From positions 18,222,211 through 18,286,210 of the forward strand of contig CM036240.1 in NCBI GenBank assembly GCA_020698575.1: 64,000 nt of DNA. The letters run 5' to 3'. The first letter of the stretch is position 1, and each line of letters opens with the position of its first letter. Under the pieces are notes generated by a model. That model had not been told where the DNA came from. It searched no databases and was given only the letters and a program-made list of their open reading frames with translations. Source of the DNA: Bostrychus sinensis (taxonomy: Eukaryota; Chordata; Actinopteri; Gobiiformes; Eleotridae). The translations under genes and the position numbers were made by a program. Shown here piece by piece: positions 1 through 12,639 of this stretch.

Positions 1-357
1 ATGCCATAAACTTCTCTCATTCATCTTTTGCTACATTCATCTTTTTATAAACTTAGGCGGCTACTCGTTGGTTTTTCTGAGTCATGTGCACTGACCAAGC
101 ACATCATTACACCCACTAAATCAATTTCACACACATTCAAACAAGTCGAGTGCACCAGACAAGGAGACACAAAACAGAGCGTGTCTGTTTTTACCTCCAT
201 GGAGTTGCAGTGAGACTGGGAGAGAAAGTGCTGCATAACAGGTAAGAAAAATTACACTGCGCAATCTCATGCAAAATATTCGACATTTAAGGAAATATAG
301 TGACTACAGGTAATATCACAGCTTTCAACTCCATAACAAATAATGTGCCTTCTAGAG
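1..357. other. No gene seen
   Basis: AT-rich DNA with short chance reading frames only. No splice-bounded or family-like coding segment is visible. Confidence 0.6.
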
Positions 358-1021
358 CAGTGATTCCCAAACTGTGGTACAGTTGCCACCAGGGGTACGC
401 CAAAAGACGTAGGGGGTATGCAAAACTAAAATAAAAACACGATTTGCAAATGGAATAGAAATAATCATACAGTTTGAGGTGCCTTCTCACATACCCTCTA
501 ATGTGCAGCAAATTTATGTTAATATGTTCATTCTGCAGGTTGTAAGTTGTTTAAAGTGCACAGGTATGGAGGATTTTTAGGACCACATAAAAAAATAAAG
601 CATTTAATAAAAGAATTCTTAAATTACACTTTAAATAGAGAATATTACAGGTACTTAATTTATAAATCCTAAAAGAACAATTGTTAAAATATTTGCTAAA
701 CTACAATTTCATTGTCAATTTAAAACACAATTTTCAAATTTTTCCTAATTTGCTATTAATATTAAATTTACTAAAATGATTTGCAAATAGCCATATTTTA
801 ACAATGATAACTTCTCTTTTAATTTAAAGAAAAAAAAATGTAAATTGCAAATAATTTTAATAATTCTTTATTTAAAGTGTAATTTAAATGTTCTTTATTT
901 AAATGCTTTATTTTTTATTTATGTTTTCCTAAAACTCCTCCATACAAAGAAGTAAGGGGTATATAGTCGGTGGTCAAATGTCCTAAGGGGTACAGGTCTG
1001 TGAAAAGTTTGGGACCCACTG
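358..1021. mobile_element. hAT-type fold-back MITE
   Basis: The left end reads CAGTGATTCCCAAACTGTGG and the right end, read on the minus strand, begins CAGTGGGTCCCAAACTTTTC, so the ends are imperfect terminal inverted repeats of the hAT CAGTGGTTCCCAA type. The flanks TTCTAGAG and GTATAGAG look like a decayed 8-bp target duplication (6 of 8 match). Inside, the AT-rich arm near 593-645 is close to the reverse complement of the arm near 860-915, so most of the element could fold into one long hairpin. There is no transposase, so it must have been moved in trans. It is old, judging by the decayed duplication. Confidence 0.65.
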
Positions 1022-4000
1022 GTATAGAGAGCAGTGATTTGCACAATTAAAATCCGATTTTCTTGACAGAACCCTCTCCCTTTAACCAGGCTTCGAACCA
1101 ACACAAAAGTACAACTCCAGAAGCTGGAGTTAAAGTGACAGCACAGACAACTAAGCATCTTAATTAATATATGAAGATGAAATAAGAATATTTCATGCCT
1201 AGGTTCAATTTTGATAATGTTTAAACTTTCTCATTTTGTTCTCTAACCCTTCAAGTGAGATTCACAAAGCAGAAATCATATTTCCACTCTGCAATTTTAA
1301 TCTAGCAGTCCTGATAAACTTGAGGGCATCATTAAAGATTTATGCATCTTTTTACTAACAATATATAATCAGAACACAGTTTCACTACTGGTCTTCTATG
1401 CTATGTGCAGTTAGCAGCCAAACAGCTGTTTAGGACAGGCTTCACAGTTTACCCAACACAAAACGAGACCCTGAAGTAACAAAAACACCTCCTTGTCTGG
1501 GTTCAGAAGTTTGTGTTTTAGTCAGTAATCTGGGGGAAAAAATAATAATAATAAAATTACACACACCTCACAATTTTACAGTCAGTTAGAAAATATCAAG
1601 GAGGTCAAGCAGTAATCATCATTATGAAATTTGCGATTTTTAAAGTACTTAAAAAAAGTTCATTAAAAAATCAGGTTGAACTATATGTATTTACACATGG
1701 TTTATTTTTACATAGAAATGGTTCATAGTGCTGTTTGAGTATCCTAATCTTGCTTTGTATGAGAGCAGACCCATGACTGACACAAACACACAATCCACTG
1801 GTAACTGCGCACATAAACTACTGGTCAAGTGTATTTTTTATTTTTTTATTTTTTTTTTAAGATATTTTTTCCCCCCATATGGAAACTTCCATGAAAAAAA
1901 AATTTGCTTCTGTTCAGCTCTGAGTGCAAACCGGGTTTTGGGCCATTTATCAGCCTCTTTCAGCTCGAAGCCAACACTGGGATTTCAATCACTGTGACGT
2001 AACTAAGCTATCTAAACAAACCACACACTCGCAGCAAAATTCAGCTTACATTTCCAGAAATAGACCCCATAACTTGTGTGGAATAAAAATGCTGTGACGT
2101 TGAACCAGAGTCCGCAGCACAAGATGAAAGGTTGAGGAAAGGAAAACACACCAGTTCATCCCGGATATGTCTCTTTCCACTCGGAGAGAGCTATCAATAG
2201 ATCCAGCTTTGGGAACCTCAGATTCCTTCATGAGTATGTTTTGATGCTTGGTCTCCGTGGCAATAACCCTTCAAAGAGTAAAGCTAATTTCTAAAAATAT
2301 ACAGTGTCTAAAGCGGAAGGACAGACAGGACAAGGGCTTTGGGTTCAGAACTAATTTCCAGAGGATTGTCTCTGATCTCATTCCATTCAACCAAGAGGGT
2401 TTTAGAGTTGGCTTCCGAATGTGGTGTCTAGAAGAAGTTTGGCAAATTAGTTCTGGAAAATAATCTTTTATAATCTACTAGTATTTAATAGACTGACTTT
2501 ATGGATACTTTATTTGTATATATGTCAAAACCTAGCAAATGAAGAAGCCAGTTAAAGATGTTAGCATATTAGCCACAGAAGCAAAGTTTAGGCAAATATG
2601 TTACTGATGCAGTAAGCTAGGTTAAATTGTCCGTACCTCCCGAAATCCTTTAGCCACAGGCCCGCTTTCTCATTGTCTGATGTGCTTGTGCTTTAAAGAC
2701 TACAGTCAGTTACGTGTACTGACAGTGAGCCATGGTCCAGAACAGTGTGCTGTTTATTTCAGAATGCAGTCAAAAATTTCAACTCTTCTAAATGTGTTAG
2801 TATAATATTTTGTTTTCCTAAAGACAAAACCGCTCCAGAAAATTAGTACCCTAGAAGCTGAAGGCTGGTCCCAAGCCAAGATAAATGGAGAGGGTTGCAT
2901 TAGGAAAAGCATCTGGCGTAAAACCTATGGCAAGTAAATATACAAATTGCTCCACGCTTGTAGGTAAATTATTTGCTGTGGCAAACCAAGAGAGGGGAAG
3001 CCAAAATAAAAGAAGATGGCTGTCATAGCATGAATCCTCCATTGTTTTCCACAATGGCAAACTGCTTAGCTGTTATATACCTTTAAAATAGTACTGACTT
3101 GCAATTTCTAATGTACTGTATTCATTATCTACAGCTTGTCCTTTAAGGGTTGCAGGGTATTGAAGCCTATACCTATAGGCCTATAGCACCTTACTACCAC
3201 AGCAAGAAGAGGGGCACACAGTGTACAACTGCCAGTTAATCGCAGGACAAATGAATTTACACTGACAGACTTGCATTTCCACTCAAAATAATTAATTTTC
3301 TGCATTTAACAGTGACCACTTCATCTGTACAACTATGTCTTCAAGGCAATAAAAGAACGTGGGAGTGTTCAAGACATTTCACAGAGAGGACATGCAGATT
3401 AACAAAGTAATACAGTAAAATTTCCTCTAAAAAAGAGCAATAATTTAGAGGGCATTTGCCAGTTCTTATTACTATAAGAATGATCTTTTACTTAAAGATT
3501 AATTATTGCTTATATGTCCCAAACTTGTGCTGCGCATTTGTAAGGCAGGTTGCCTGAGGTATGAGACGAGGAAGTTTATAGGTTTGGAAAATAAAATGTA
3601 GGGAAAAAAAATATGCTGGATGAAAACTGGATGACACAGTGGATTAAAAACTCAACTGCACAATGTCATATGATCCACTGTCCATAAAAGTATTGATCAG
3701 AGCAGCACTGAAGCCTTACAGAGGACACGACCTTGGTCTAGAGACTGCATCTCCCTGCATATCTGAGCGCAGTCTGCTTCGTGTTGTGATGGTGCTGTCA
3801 CGGCAGCCACTGAACAAAGAGTATAGAGGGGAGAGGAGTCGAAGTCGAGGTGGGCTGATGCACTGCGTCTGTTGTGGCAACCTAAAGGGGAAACAGTGGC
3901 TGGCTTCATCAATGGTTGTGTACAGCATGGTGTGGTATGGTGGTCTGTTAACATCTGACATTTTTACTACACAGAAGGCTAAAATTTGGTGCATGGTTGT

Positions 4001-5224
4001 ATGACTGTTAAAAATGTAAACAACCACTACCTCATATTGGCAAACCCAGTTAATAATGGCAGTCATCTGGATGATATAGAGATTTTAGTTTTGTGCCAGA
4101 GCTTGACTGTGGAGTGAAAAGGAGATGTTTTACTGCTATGTGTCTTCATTAGAATGCAACACCAGGCTGCAGCTGCACACAGAGCGGCGAGAGAGGAATG
4201 ATGAAACCAGAGCTAAAAATAGCAGCCTCCCAGGATCCCCCTCATACGACCGTGTAAACATTCAGAGAGCCAGCGACAGGCAGCACCAGCACTGCAGTCC
4301 TCCTTCCCTTCTCCTCTCCCCTTCCTCACTCATAAAGCCCTCTTTGGTTTGGCACGAATGCATCACAGTGAAGCTTTACAATTAAAGCCGTCTGTTACCT
4401 CACAGCCTTGCAGCAAACACAAAGCAAATCACCTTGCTAATTCAGCCTGTATTATGAAAGTAAAACTCCCATCAGGTAAGTGCCCTTTAGGTAAAGCGTA
4501 ATCCTTATCACTAGTGTGATATAGTGTCTGATTTTTACACAGGCAAACAGAGTCAAAGTCTGACTCTGCACACATCTACGGTGTGTAGAACAGCATGTTC
4601 AAACATATCCTAATTGGTTTTACAATATTATTTACAGGCGTGAATACAAGCAGTTATGAAACTGTCGGTGAGTTTAATAAAAAAAAGAAGCATCTCACAG
4701 AGCAAAATCAATCTTTCTTAAAGTTACAAATCAATTCACACACATAGATGCATTTCTGTTCGATGCAATGTGACATAAACTATGCAAATGACCTTAAAGC
4801 TCCATACAAAAATGAAAAATCCATGTGACTGAGCTGGGAACACGTGCACAGCTGCCTCAAAGATGACAAAAGGGAATCCTGGGAGGAATAAAAAAAATAG
4901 ATGCACAATGCCAGATGTGTCTCTATTTCATGCTTTAACCAGTGCTGCATCCACCTCCTAAACGGAAACTGTACACTGAATGGCGATTTTGTATTGATAC
5001 AGGCCCAATCAATGAGAGTAGTACACCTGAGCGCATGCATCACAGGCACCAAATTGATTCGCCATGACAACCCAATAAGGATCATAAAGGATGTGTGTGT
5101 AGCCGAGGTGGAAGCTACTTCCCTCAGGTGAAACCACCACAAAATGATTAAAAATATCCTGAAAGAGATCAACCATCAGTGAAATTGGCTTCAATATACA
5201 AAATGGGAAAGTACATTTTATTCA

Positions 5225-5345
5225 CCTTCATTCAAACATCAATTTTCGACTAATTACCACTGCATTGTATCATAGCAACGGAAAGCCAGTCTCTAATTGG
5301 CTAATGAATCGCAATCTCTGTGTCTCTTATTAACTAACTGAATAG
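5225..5345. promoter_or_regulatory. Candidate enhancer rich in homeodomain-type sites
   Basis: Several homeodomain-type cores fall close together here: CTAATTACC near 5,249, CTAATTGGCTAATGAATC near 5,294 and TTATTAACTAAC near 5,328. The segment has higher sequence complexity than the surrounding AT-rich DNA. This is inference from motif density alone; no alignment was possible. Confidence 0.22.
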
Positions 5346-6317
5346 TGTAATGTTATCTATTCTGTATGGAGCCCTACAAAAAAAATAAGTCCAGCTTCTA
5401 TCGCAAGTGTAATTATTAAACCATATACTATTAAAACCAGCTTATAAGCACCAGTTACTCCAATAATAAGAGACACAGCCCAAGCTTTTGCCAAATGCAC
5501 AACAAGGCATTTGTAGCAAACCGGCACAATGTTTGCATCTTGGACGTCCTCTTTCACTACATCTTAACCAATACAACGTAGAAACTAAAATAGCTTGGGG
5601 AGAGCAGACTTCCACCAAGGCATTAACCCTATTTTGCAATCATAAAGAGTTAGTGACCAGACTTGGGCCTGAGCCGGGATCATCCAGTTCAGGAGTAAAT
5701 GCTCTGTCTATTAAGCTTTTTGACAAATATCTCACACAATGGCAATCTGCTGAGAGTAATAATTTGTTCTTTTACTGTTCTTTTGTTGCTGGAGTATATT
5801 TAGCTCTATCTCACAATGATATAGAATCAATTGATTTAATTAATTGCTGATGGTGCTGTAGATCCCCACCAAAAATAAATAATTTCTTTCATTACTGAGC
5901 TCTCCTGACAAAATCATTAAACAAACAAACAGCAAACTAACTTTGCAGGTGAAATCTAGCCTCCTTGGCAGAAGAATAAATTTGGTGTACAAATAAAAGT
6001 AAATTTAAATGGCTTTTAAATAAATGAATAATAACTGTTTGTCATAAAAGGCAGAAATTCCTTGTACTGTCAGTGCTGCGTGTCTCCAAATAAAGTTACT
6101 GCATCCATGTTGTGTTTCATAAAGGTTATTCTTGCAAGATAAACATGTCAACAGAAAAAAAGCAGAGTCCAAAATACTTGCCATCCATCTAAGGAGGCAT
6201 ATGTCATTTTCTAAGAAGCAGCTTGTTCTTTGGTGTGGCCTGCGTGAGCAACAATAAAAACCTCATGTGCTCAGACTCAGGACAGAGCATAGATCATACA
6301 GAAACTGAGGGAGATGG

Positions 6318-6331
6318 GTTTCCATGGCAAT
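6318..6331. promoter_or_regulatory. RFX/X-box-like site
   Basis: GTTTCCATGGCAAT is a near-perfect palindromic X-box (consensus GTTRCCATGGYAAC). It lies within a moderately GC-rich stretch without a gene, so its target is unknown. Confidence 0.3.
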
Positions 6332-7021
6332 ACAGTTTCTTTTTTCCTCCTTCCCAGTGTGACATCACATCAGGCTCTCTGTAAACCCTGTCTATGAAGG
6401 TGTGTAAGCTGAGGAAGCGGTGAATACTGGGTGACAGACAGCCATTCAAACCTGTTAAAGTCTAGTGTGAATCATCTTTTGATTGCCACTGGCTCCTATT
6501 GGTTGTACTGCACAGTGTGTCTTAATAAACATGTAATGCAGGAGCACGACAACAGTGTCAACATTGGTGACATTTAAAGATGTTGTATAAGACCTATTAG
6601 CAGCTACTGTTGTCAAATAAGGTCATTTAGTTAACCACAGTGGATTTTAGATTTTAGATGCCTAAGCCTTAACTCAATCCTATATAATTGTGCCATCTAG
6701 TGGACAGACTGAAACTATAGTCTGACGTTACATATTCACAAAAATGTATTGATTACCAATGGACTGTATTGAATTTATTATACTATTAACTATTTATTAT
6801 TTAAATGCACTTAAATGCTGTATTGTTTTACTGTCTTACTGTGAAGACCAATTAGAAATACTCCTGTTGTTGTGAAAAGCAATCTGGTCATTTTGGCCAT
6901 CATGTTTCCCGGTACTATTTGACATTCACAACTTTCACTTATCTTTTAGCACCTAGCTTCTATTACTTCTCCAAAGGATAGTCAAAGTAGTAAATAACAG
7001 TTTAAGTAAGAGTACAGACCT

Positions 7022-7190
7022 TCTCCCTGTGACAGTTTCCTTCAGGGGTTGTTACAGTGAATAATTTTCCTCCATTCAACCCCATCCTCCGCATCCCCTT
7101 TTTCTCACCACTAACTTCATGTCCATCCATAAATCTCTTGTTTGGTCTTCCTCCTGTCATCCCAATCTGGTCTCTGTATGAAAATGATAG
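7022..7190 (-). mobile_element. 3' end of a LINE-type retrotransposon
   Basis: On the minus strand the segment encodes GRPNKRFMDGHE followed by a decayed continuation and ends near AACAACCCCTGAAGGAAAC. This resembles the GRPKKRFMD... tail and the GACCCCTGAA-type 3' end found on many fish non-LTR elements. Only the last ~170 bp remain and the frame is broken. A second tail with the same kind of ending lies at about 46,460-46,620. Confidence 0.5.
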
Positions 7191-8355
7191 TGCACAGATG
7201 GAGACGTAATGCTGAATCAACAAACACAATGTTTTTGCTCCTACAGCCCAGAAAACCTAGAAACATTGCCTCCCATCATGTTTACCTTTATTCCTTGCCT
7301 GTCAAAAAATTTACCAATACATCCAAGTCTAGACCTGTACAGTTTGGACCTTCTTTAAGATCAAGATAAACTTTTTTTTTCCTAAAGGGACATTTGTCTT
7401 GGGCACACAATGCAACATAGCTGCAGGTATAAAGACACTGGCATCACCTGTCATGGACATCATACAATCATTGCAAACTGGTTGAGGTCACTTGATAAAT
7501 AAATAGTGCAGAGGTAAAATAAATCTAGATATGTCTCAGCTGGTTTAACACTGAAAATATTCAAAATGAAACAATTCGCATAGTTTCTTTAATACTGTGA
7601 AATAAATCTCATTACTCATGTATTCAAATTATGTAATGTTTTGTTTTTGTGTCTCAAATCAGGACCAAATGAAGAGTCCAGCAGGTCTAGTGCGAGCAGC
7701 AGGTGCATGGGGGAGGAGTGTGAACATACAGTTGGTGTCTTCTGTATGTGTGTAAGTGTGGAAGTATGTGTTCAGTGCATACAAAATAACAACAATAAAT
7801 CACATAGGGGCACAGTGGGACAAGTGTGAGCTGTCACGGTGAATGAGCAAGTTTTACCTGTCCAGTCACAGGCTTTCATCAGTTCTCTACTCTGGGTCAG
7901 CACTTACTTATTACCTATTGAACCATCCATTAGGAATATTGCTGCTGCACATATGGAGAAAAATGCTTACTTTATGTTGAGTGAATCTTACCTGATGTTA
8001 CTTGACACGTTCCCATCTGCAAATATTGTAGTACTCTGGGTTTGTTTATTTTGCTTTTTCCATCTCTTTGCTTCCCCATTGCATCCTGGTCTTGTAGATA
8101 GCAACAGCATCTTTCTCTCACCTGCATCTGCAATTGCTATTAATTGCCACAAGATATAAAACAATAAATCCCACTACACTACAACTACACTACAACAAAT
8201 CAGTGGTAAATGTACATGTAGGCTAACTTTTGTTCCCTATATTTAACCATTGTCTACTAGGTTTACATGGGACTGGATCTTTGTAGCTCTCAGAGGGTGT
8301 AAGAACTCAATCATTTGTGCTCAAGTAAAAGTCTGTTATTTATATATAACATATA
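7191..8355. other. No gene seen
   Basis: AT-rich sequence with chance open frames up to 106 codons near 7,839-8,159, none resembling a known protein and none flanked by clear splice sites. Confidence 0.5.
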
Positions 8356-9456
8356 CACTCACCGGCCACTTTATTAGGCACACCTGTCCAACTGCTCGTT
8401 AACGCAAATTTCTAATCAGCCAATCACATGGCAGCAACTCAATGAGTTTAGGCATGTAGACATGGTCAAGACGATCTGCTGCAGTTCAAACCGAGCATCA
8501 GAATGGGGAAGAAAGGTGATTTAAGTGACTTTGAACATGGCAGACGGGCTGGTCTGAGTATTTCAAAAACTGCTGATCTACTGGGATTTTCACGCACAAC
8601 CATCTCTAGGGTTTACAGAGAATGGTCTGAAAAAGAGGAAAATATCCAGTAAGCGGCAGTTCTGTGGGCGAAAATGCCTTGTTGATGCCAGAGGTCAGAG
8701 GAGAATGGCCAGACTGGTTCGAGCTGATAGAAAGGCAACAGTAACTCAAATAACCACTTGTTACAACCGAAGTATGCAGAAGAGCATCTCTGAATGCACA
8801 ACACGTCCAACCTTGAGGAAGATGGGCTACAGCAGCAGAAGACCACATCGGGTGCCACGCCTGTCAGCTAAGAACAGGAAACTGAGGCTACAATTCGCAC
8901 AGGCTCACCAAAATTGGACGATAGAAGATTGGAAAAAAGTTGCCTGGTCTGATGAGTCTCGATTTCTGCTGCGACATTCGGATGGTAGGGTCAGAATTTG
9001 GCATCAACAACATGAACGCATGGAACCATCCTGCCTTGTATCAATGGTTCAGGCTGGTGGTGGTGGTGTAATGGTGTGGGGGATATTTTCTTGGCATACT
9101 TTGGGCCCCTTAGTACCAATTGAGCATCGTTGCAACGCCACAGCCTACCTGAGTATTGTTGCTGACCATGTCCATCCCTTTATGACCACAGTGTACCCAT
9201 CTTCTGATGGCTACTTCCAGCAGGATAACGCGTCATGTCATAAAGCTCGAATCATCTCAGACTGGTTGATGGATGTGCAACTGACAAATCTGCAGCAACT
9301 GCATGATGCTATCATGTCAATATGGACAAAACTCTCTGAGGAATGTTTCCAGTACCTTGTTGAATCTATGCCACGAAGGATTAAGGCAGTTCTGAAGGCA
9401 AAAGGGGGTCCAACCCGGTACTAGCAAGGTGTACCTAATAAAGTGGCCGGTGAGTG
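8356..9456 (+). mobile_element. Defective Tc1-like transposon
   Basis: Both ends carry the same inverted repeat, starting CACTCACCGGCCACTTTATT, and both are flanked by the TA dinucleotide expected of Tc1/mariner insertion (8,354-8,355 and 9,457-9,458). At 1.1 kb the copy is shorter than full-length relatives because the transposase gene has lost an internal segment. It lies 2.4 kb left of the first crystallin gene and transcribes away from no recognised host gene. Confidence 0.9.
8503..9424 (+). pseudogene. Tc1-family transposase, broken
   Basis: The frame starts MGKKGDLSDFEHGRRAG and continues through a helix-turn-helix segment (SKTADLLGFSRTTISRVYREW). A frameshift near 8,630-8,640, in a run of purines, stops this frame. 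The reading continues in another frame with a catalytic-core segment containing WSDESRF (first acidic residue) and the QQDNASCH region (second acidic residue). After ARIISDW the sequence jumps directly to the C-terminal helix region, so the stretch that normally carries the third acidic residue of the DDE triad is deleted. The protein cannot be active. Confidence 0.88.
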
Positions 9457-9607
9457 TATAACATATATAATATATAAATATAATACCAATACCCATAGAA
9501 CAAGTAATCAACAAAAAATTTAAAGTATAAAGTATAGAGGCTATTAAGTATATTATTGCAATTACGCAGCAAAATCAACTACAACTACTACTGCATGCTA
9601 ATTGCTA

Positions 9608-9765
9608 CTAGCCTGGCCAGCTTAATAACTCTTTTCCTATTCAATACAAAGATGTTTGTCTGGTACCTTTTGGTTTGACTTTAATTTCCATGAGCTCAAC
9701 AATCACAGGTGGAGTAGTTAACCATCAAAAAACAAAGGGCAGCAGCGTGCTGACCTGTAATCAAA
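9608..9765. repeat. Interspersed repeat, copy 1
   Basis: Shares an ordered series of blocks with 34,040-34,205: CTAGCCTGGCC, an ACTCTTTTCCTATTC block, AAAGATGTTTGTCTGGTACC, an ACAGGTGGAGTA block, and AAGGGCAG with GTGCTGACC near the end. The class is unknown; neither copy shows coding capacity. Confidence 0.55.
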
Positions 9766-10329
9766 ATAAACATGGCCGAAAGTGAAGAATTGAAAATGTT
9801 ACCATAAGACACCAGAATATGATGTATTATGTGCAACTCTGCACTTAATTCTGAACGGGAACAGCAGCAAAAGCCAGTTGTTGCAAGACTTGCGGAAAAA
9901 GTCGATTTGTTTGAATTTGGTCAATGGGACTTTACTGTTGTTAAAATAGCAACAAGAAAAAAAAAAGTAATCCCACCAAGAACTGAACAATAATGAACAC
10001 TTCAGCAGAACAAAACGGACAATGAAGGACAGCCCTAAACATTGTTAATCAGAGATGAGAGGAGTTTGCCCTGTATTAGTCCAGGCGCCATCTTGGTTAT
10101 TTTTTTTTATTATTATTATTTTTTTAAGGATTGCCACTTCAGTTATTATTTGCCAACAATTAGAGTATTATAAATTATATAGAATTCATTCATGTTTAAT
10201 TTTTGAGTAATGAGCGAAAATGCTAAAATATTGTTAATTACCGATTTTTTGAATGATTTATTATTGCTTTTTTATTATTATTTTACTTTTTTATGTTTTA
10301 TTAGGAGCTGTACTTGTTAAGTACTCTTT
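9766..10329. other. No gene seen
   Basis: AT-rich, with T- and ATT-rich low-complexity runs near 10,100-10,130 and 10,255-10,300. No feature recognised. Confidence 0.5.
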
Positions 10330-10990
10330 TACATATATATCTTATGCTCCATACAAAGAGAAACCAACCCTCCAAAAGCCAAACTCTCAAACATAATCCA
10401 ACCACAAATACACAGACAGACAAAAAAAAAAAAAAGGTTCTCCACCTGTTATATCCCCCTCCCATCCATTTTACGCTCACCCAGACATCGCACACTGATT
10501 CAAACAGGTTTGCCTTCAAGATAGGCAACAAACGGTAGCCATATCTTTTCAATGGAGAGCTTATCACTTTAGATGTATTATGTATGCTCTCCAAGTGGAG
10601 TATCTCAGAAATTTCTTGCATCCTTAACTTTAGAGATGGAACTTCTTCCTTTTTCCAGAAGCTCAATATTAATTTTTCTGCTACTATGAGGCAGTATGAA
10701 ATTAATTGTTGTTGAAAGGAGTTTAATTTAGTAACTTTTTCTGATGTACCTACAATAATTGTCTCTGGATACGGGTCAAATGGGAAATTAAATATCTTCG
10801 CCAAAACACCAAATATTCCAGACCAAAATGACAACAATTTATGACCATAGATGAAGCTGTGAGCTAAAGTCACCTCTTGAAATATGCACTTTGTACAACT
10901 GGGATCTTCTTGGTTATTTTTGATCTGAGATACTGTATCCTCCGCTTTTCTAAGACACGCTGGAGATAAAAGGCAGTGATTTTGGTCAGT
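10330..10990 (-). mobile_element. Fragment of L1-like LINE ORF2 C-terminus
   Basis: On the minus strand the frame reads DPSCTKCIFQEVTLAHSF, then FWSGIFGVLAKIFN and LIVAEKLILSFWKKEEVPSL. This is the pattern of the C-terminal tail of vertebrate L1 ORF2: a CxxC segment with a hydrophobic W-rich region, then a conserved LILxFW motif and a short MQEISEILHLE helix. There is no upstream reverse transcriptase and no 3' poly(A) tract, so this is a short 5'-truncated or rearranged copy. Confidence 0.5.
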
Positions 10991-11294
10991 AGCGATTCAA
11001 TTGGAAACAACTGAGATTCCAGGACCTCCTACTTTCTAAAAGAAAGTAGGTGGGACTGGCTGGCCAGGCTAAATTTCTACTACTGATTTTACTACTATTT
11101 AACAAATGTTTACAAAAACAAAATGTTTCCATCAAATATTTACTCAAATGAAAGTATATTGTCCAGAAAGTACATTTTATCAAAGACGTTACTGTTTAAC
11201 AAAAATTAATTACTAATAAAAGGTTACTCTTATTCTTATACACGTCAGGTTAAAAATTATTTTCTTTAACAATGTGGTAAGTATAACCTATTCT

Positions 11295-11308
11295 CCACCA
11301 GAGGGCGC
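11295..11308 (+). promoter_or_regulatory. CTCF-like motif left of the crystallin cluster
   Basis: CCACCAGAGGGCGC differs at one base from the common CTCF core CCACCAGGGGGCGC. It lies about 590 bp beyond the 3' end of the leftmost crystallin gene. A second, better match lies just right of the cluster at 47,968. Confidence 0.4.
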
Positions 11309-11883
11309 ACATTTGCTTGCTGTAATATTCATCTCAGTATCTTGGTGAGGGGCTGTGGGTGCTTTCCACAGAGGGGCTTTAGATCAGAATGCCCGCAGCT
11401 GGCAGAACGTGCTGGCTGGGCTCCTTTTGTGTTTTCGGGTGTTGTTCCAGTGAGCCAGGCGTCAGCAATAACAGTAGCTGGTATGCTCATCGCTCTTACT
11501 GGTAAATCCCACTGAGTCAACAGCTGCGTGGCTTTGTCTACTCTGTCCCAATGAGGCATGTGTGATATTCAGGTGGGACACACTGTAGTTCACAAATGCA
11601 ATTCTCTGAAAAATAAATGCACTTTAAGTTTTGTGTCCTTATTAGGGTGCAAGCCCCCCCTTTTGTTTGGATGAGAAAGGTTTAAGTTATGGATTTTTAA
11701 GGTTTTGTGCAAATGTTAAAATGCTAAAACATAGAAAACAACAAAAATCAATTTTAACTTTTTTTTTACTATATAAATTTTTTTTATGAGCTCAAATGAG
11801 CATTTAGGGAATCCTAGTGTTAACAAAAGAGTACAGCAAGTGACTATACACTATTTTATTAAAGGTGCAAAGCACAATAAAGT

Positions 11884-12639
11884 TCAAGAATAAGTGTGAG
11901 AGAGATTGTCCATGACGCGGCGGAAGGAGCCCACATTTGGGTTCATGGCGGCCCACTGGTGGTAGCGACGGTACTCGCCCCTTTCCAGAAGGTATTGTCG
12001 CCCTCTGAAATTAGGAAGCTCATAGAAGACCCAGGCCCCCCCTTGCACCTGGGCAGAGTGGACCTCACGCAGCTGCCATTGGTTTGGCAGATTGTCCACA
12101 TCCTCAGTGCACTCCAGCATCTTACCATCAAAGTCTGGTTGCTCATAGACACGCATTCGGAACCCAGCAGAAGTCTGGGGAACAGTACAAGAGGTAAGAG
12201 GGTGAACCAGATACAAAGAGTTACACAATGAATTAAGGTTTTACATGAATTTGGCTTACATTTCGAACTATCCGACAGGACCTGACACTGTCATTGTATC
12301 CCAACCAGCACTGGTAGTCTGGGTACTCCCCTCTGGTCAGTACGTACTGGAAACCCAGGTAGTTTGGTCTCTCATACAGAACCCAGGCCCCACTCTCCAC
12401 ACAGACCGAGTTACAGCGGCTGAAATGAATATTCAGTTCTGAACAGTCACTGCTGCACTCATAATAACGGCCCTGGAAGTTCTTATCTTCATAAAAGATT
12501 ATCTGCAGGCAGAAAGAGTAAATAGTTGCCAGTGTGACTGATTGTATAAAGTATAACAGAATAATCTACTTTATATCAATGTTTCCATTCTAGTAGTCAA
12601 CTACCACTAGTAACAGCCTACCTTCCCTGTACGGTCCAT
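11884..12639 (-). CDS. Gamma-crystallin, gammaS-like (gene A)
   Basis: Structural lens protein, predicted 183 aa. Coding exons are 12,622-12,639 (MDRTGK), 12,260-12,502 and 11,884-12,174, all with GT-AG junctions. Exon 2 starts IIFYEDKNFQGRYYEC and keeps two Trp (GAWVLYERPNY, CWLGYND). Exon 3 holds the second two-key domain with GGAWVFYELPNFRGRQYLL, very like the ELPNYRGRQYLL stretch of gammaS. The six-residue N-terminal arm, instead of MGK, also recalls gammaS (MSKTGTK). The C-terminus runs about six residues (LSHTYS) beyond the usual end. TATA-like boxes lie at 12,731-12,739 and 12,669-12,676; the first gives a normal leader length. The exact paralog name is not assignable without a tree. 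Confidence 0.9.

Larger units (their letters stand above)
1022..7019. other. Gene-free left flank
   Basis: About 6 kb in which I recognise no protein family. Open frames of 60-130 codons occur on both strands but none resembles a known domain, and none is joined to neighbours by convincing splice sites. Several less AT-rich stretches (about 4,130-4,440, 5,000-5,350, 5,640-5,860 and 6,190-6,430) look more complex than their surroundings and could be distal regulatory DNA. The stretch near 4,210 contains CTAAAAATAG, a MEF2-type site. Confidence 0.4.

Noticed and set aside
4125..4385. Open frame of 86 codons on the plus strand
   Set aside because: Low-complexity Ser/Leu/Pro end from CT-rich DNA and no sign of a gene around it.
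5488..5850. Open frame of 120 codons on the plus strand
   Set aside because: No family resemblance, composition is ordinary, and no linked exons. The segment is better explained as noncoding.
11329..11559. Open frame of 76 codons on the minus strand beside the CTCF-like site
   Set aside because: No recognised family and no splice partners; a moderately GC-rich chance frame is the simplest reading.
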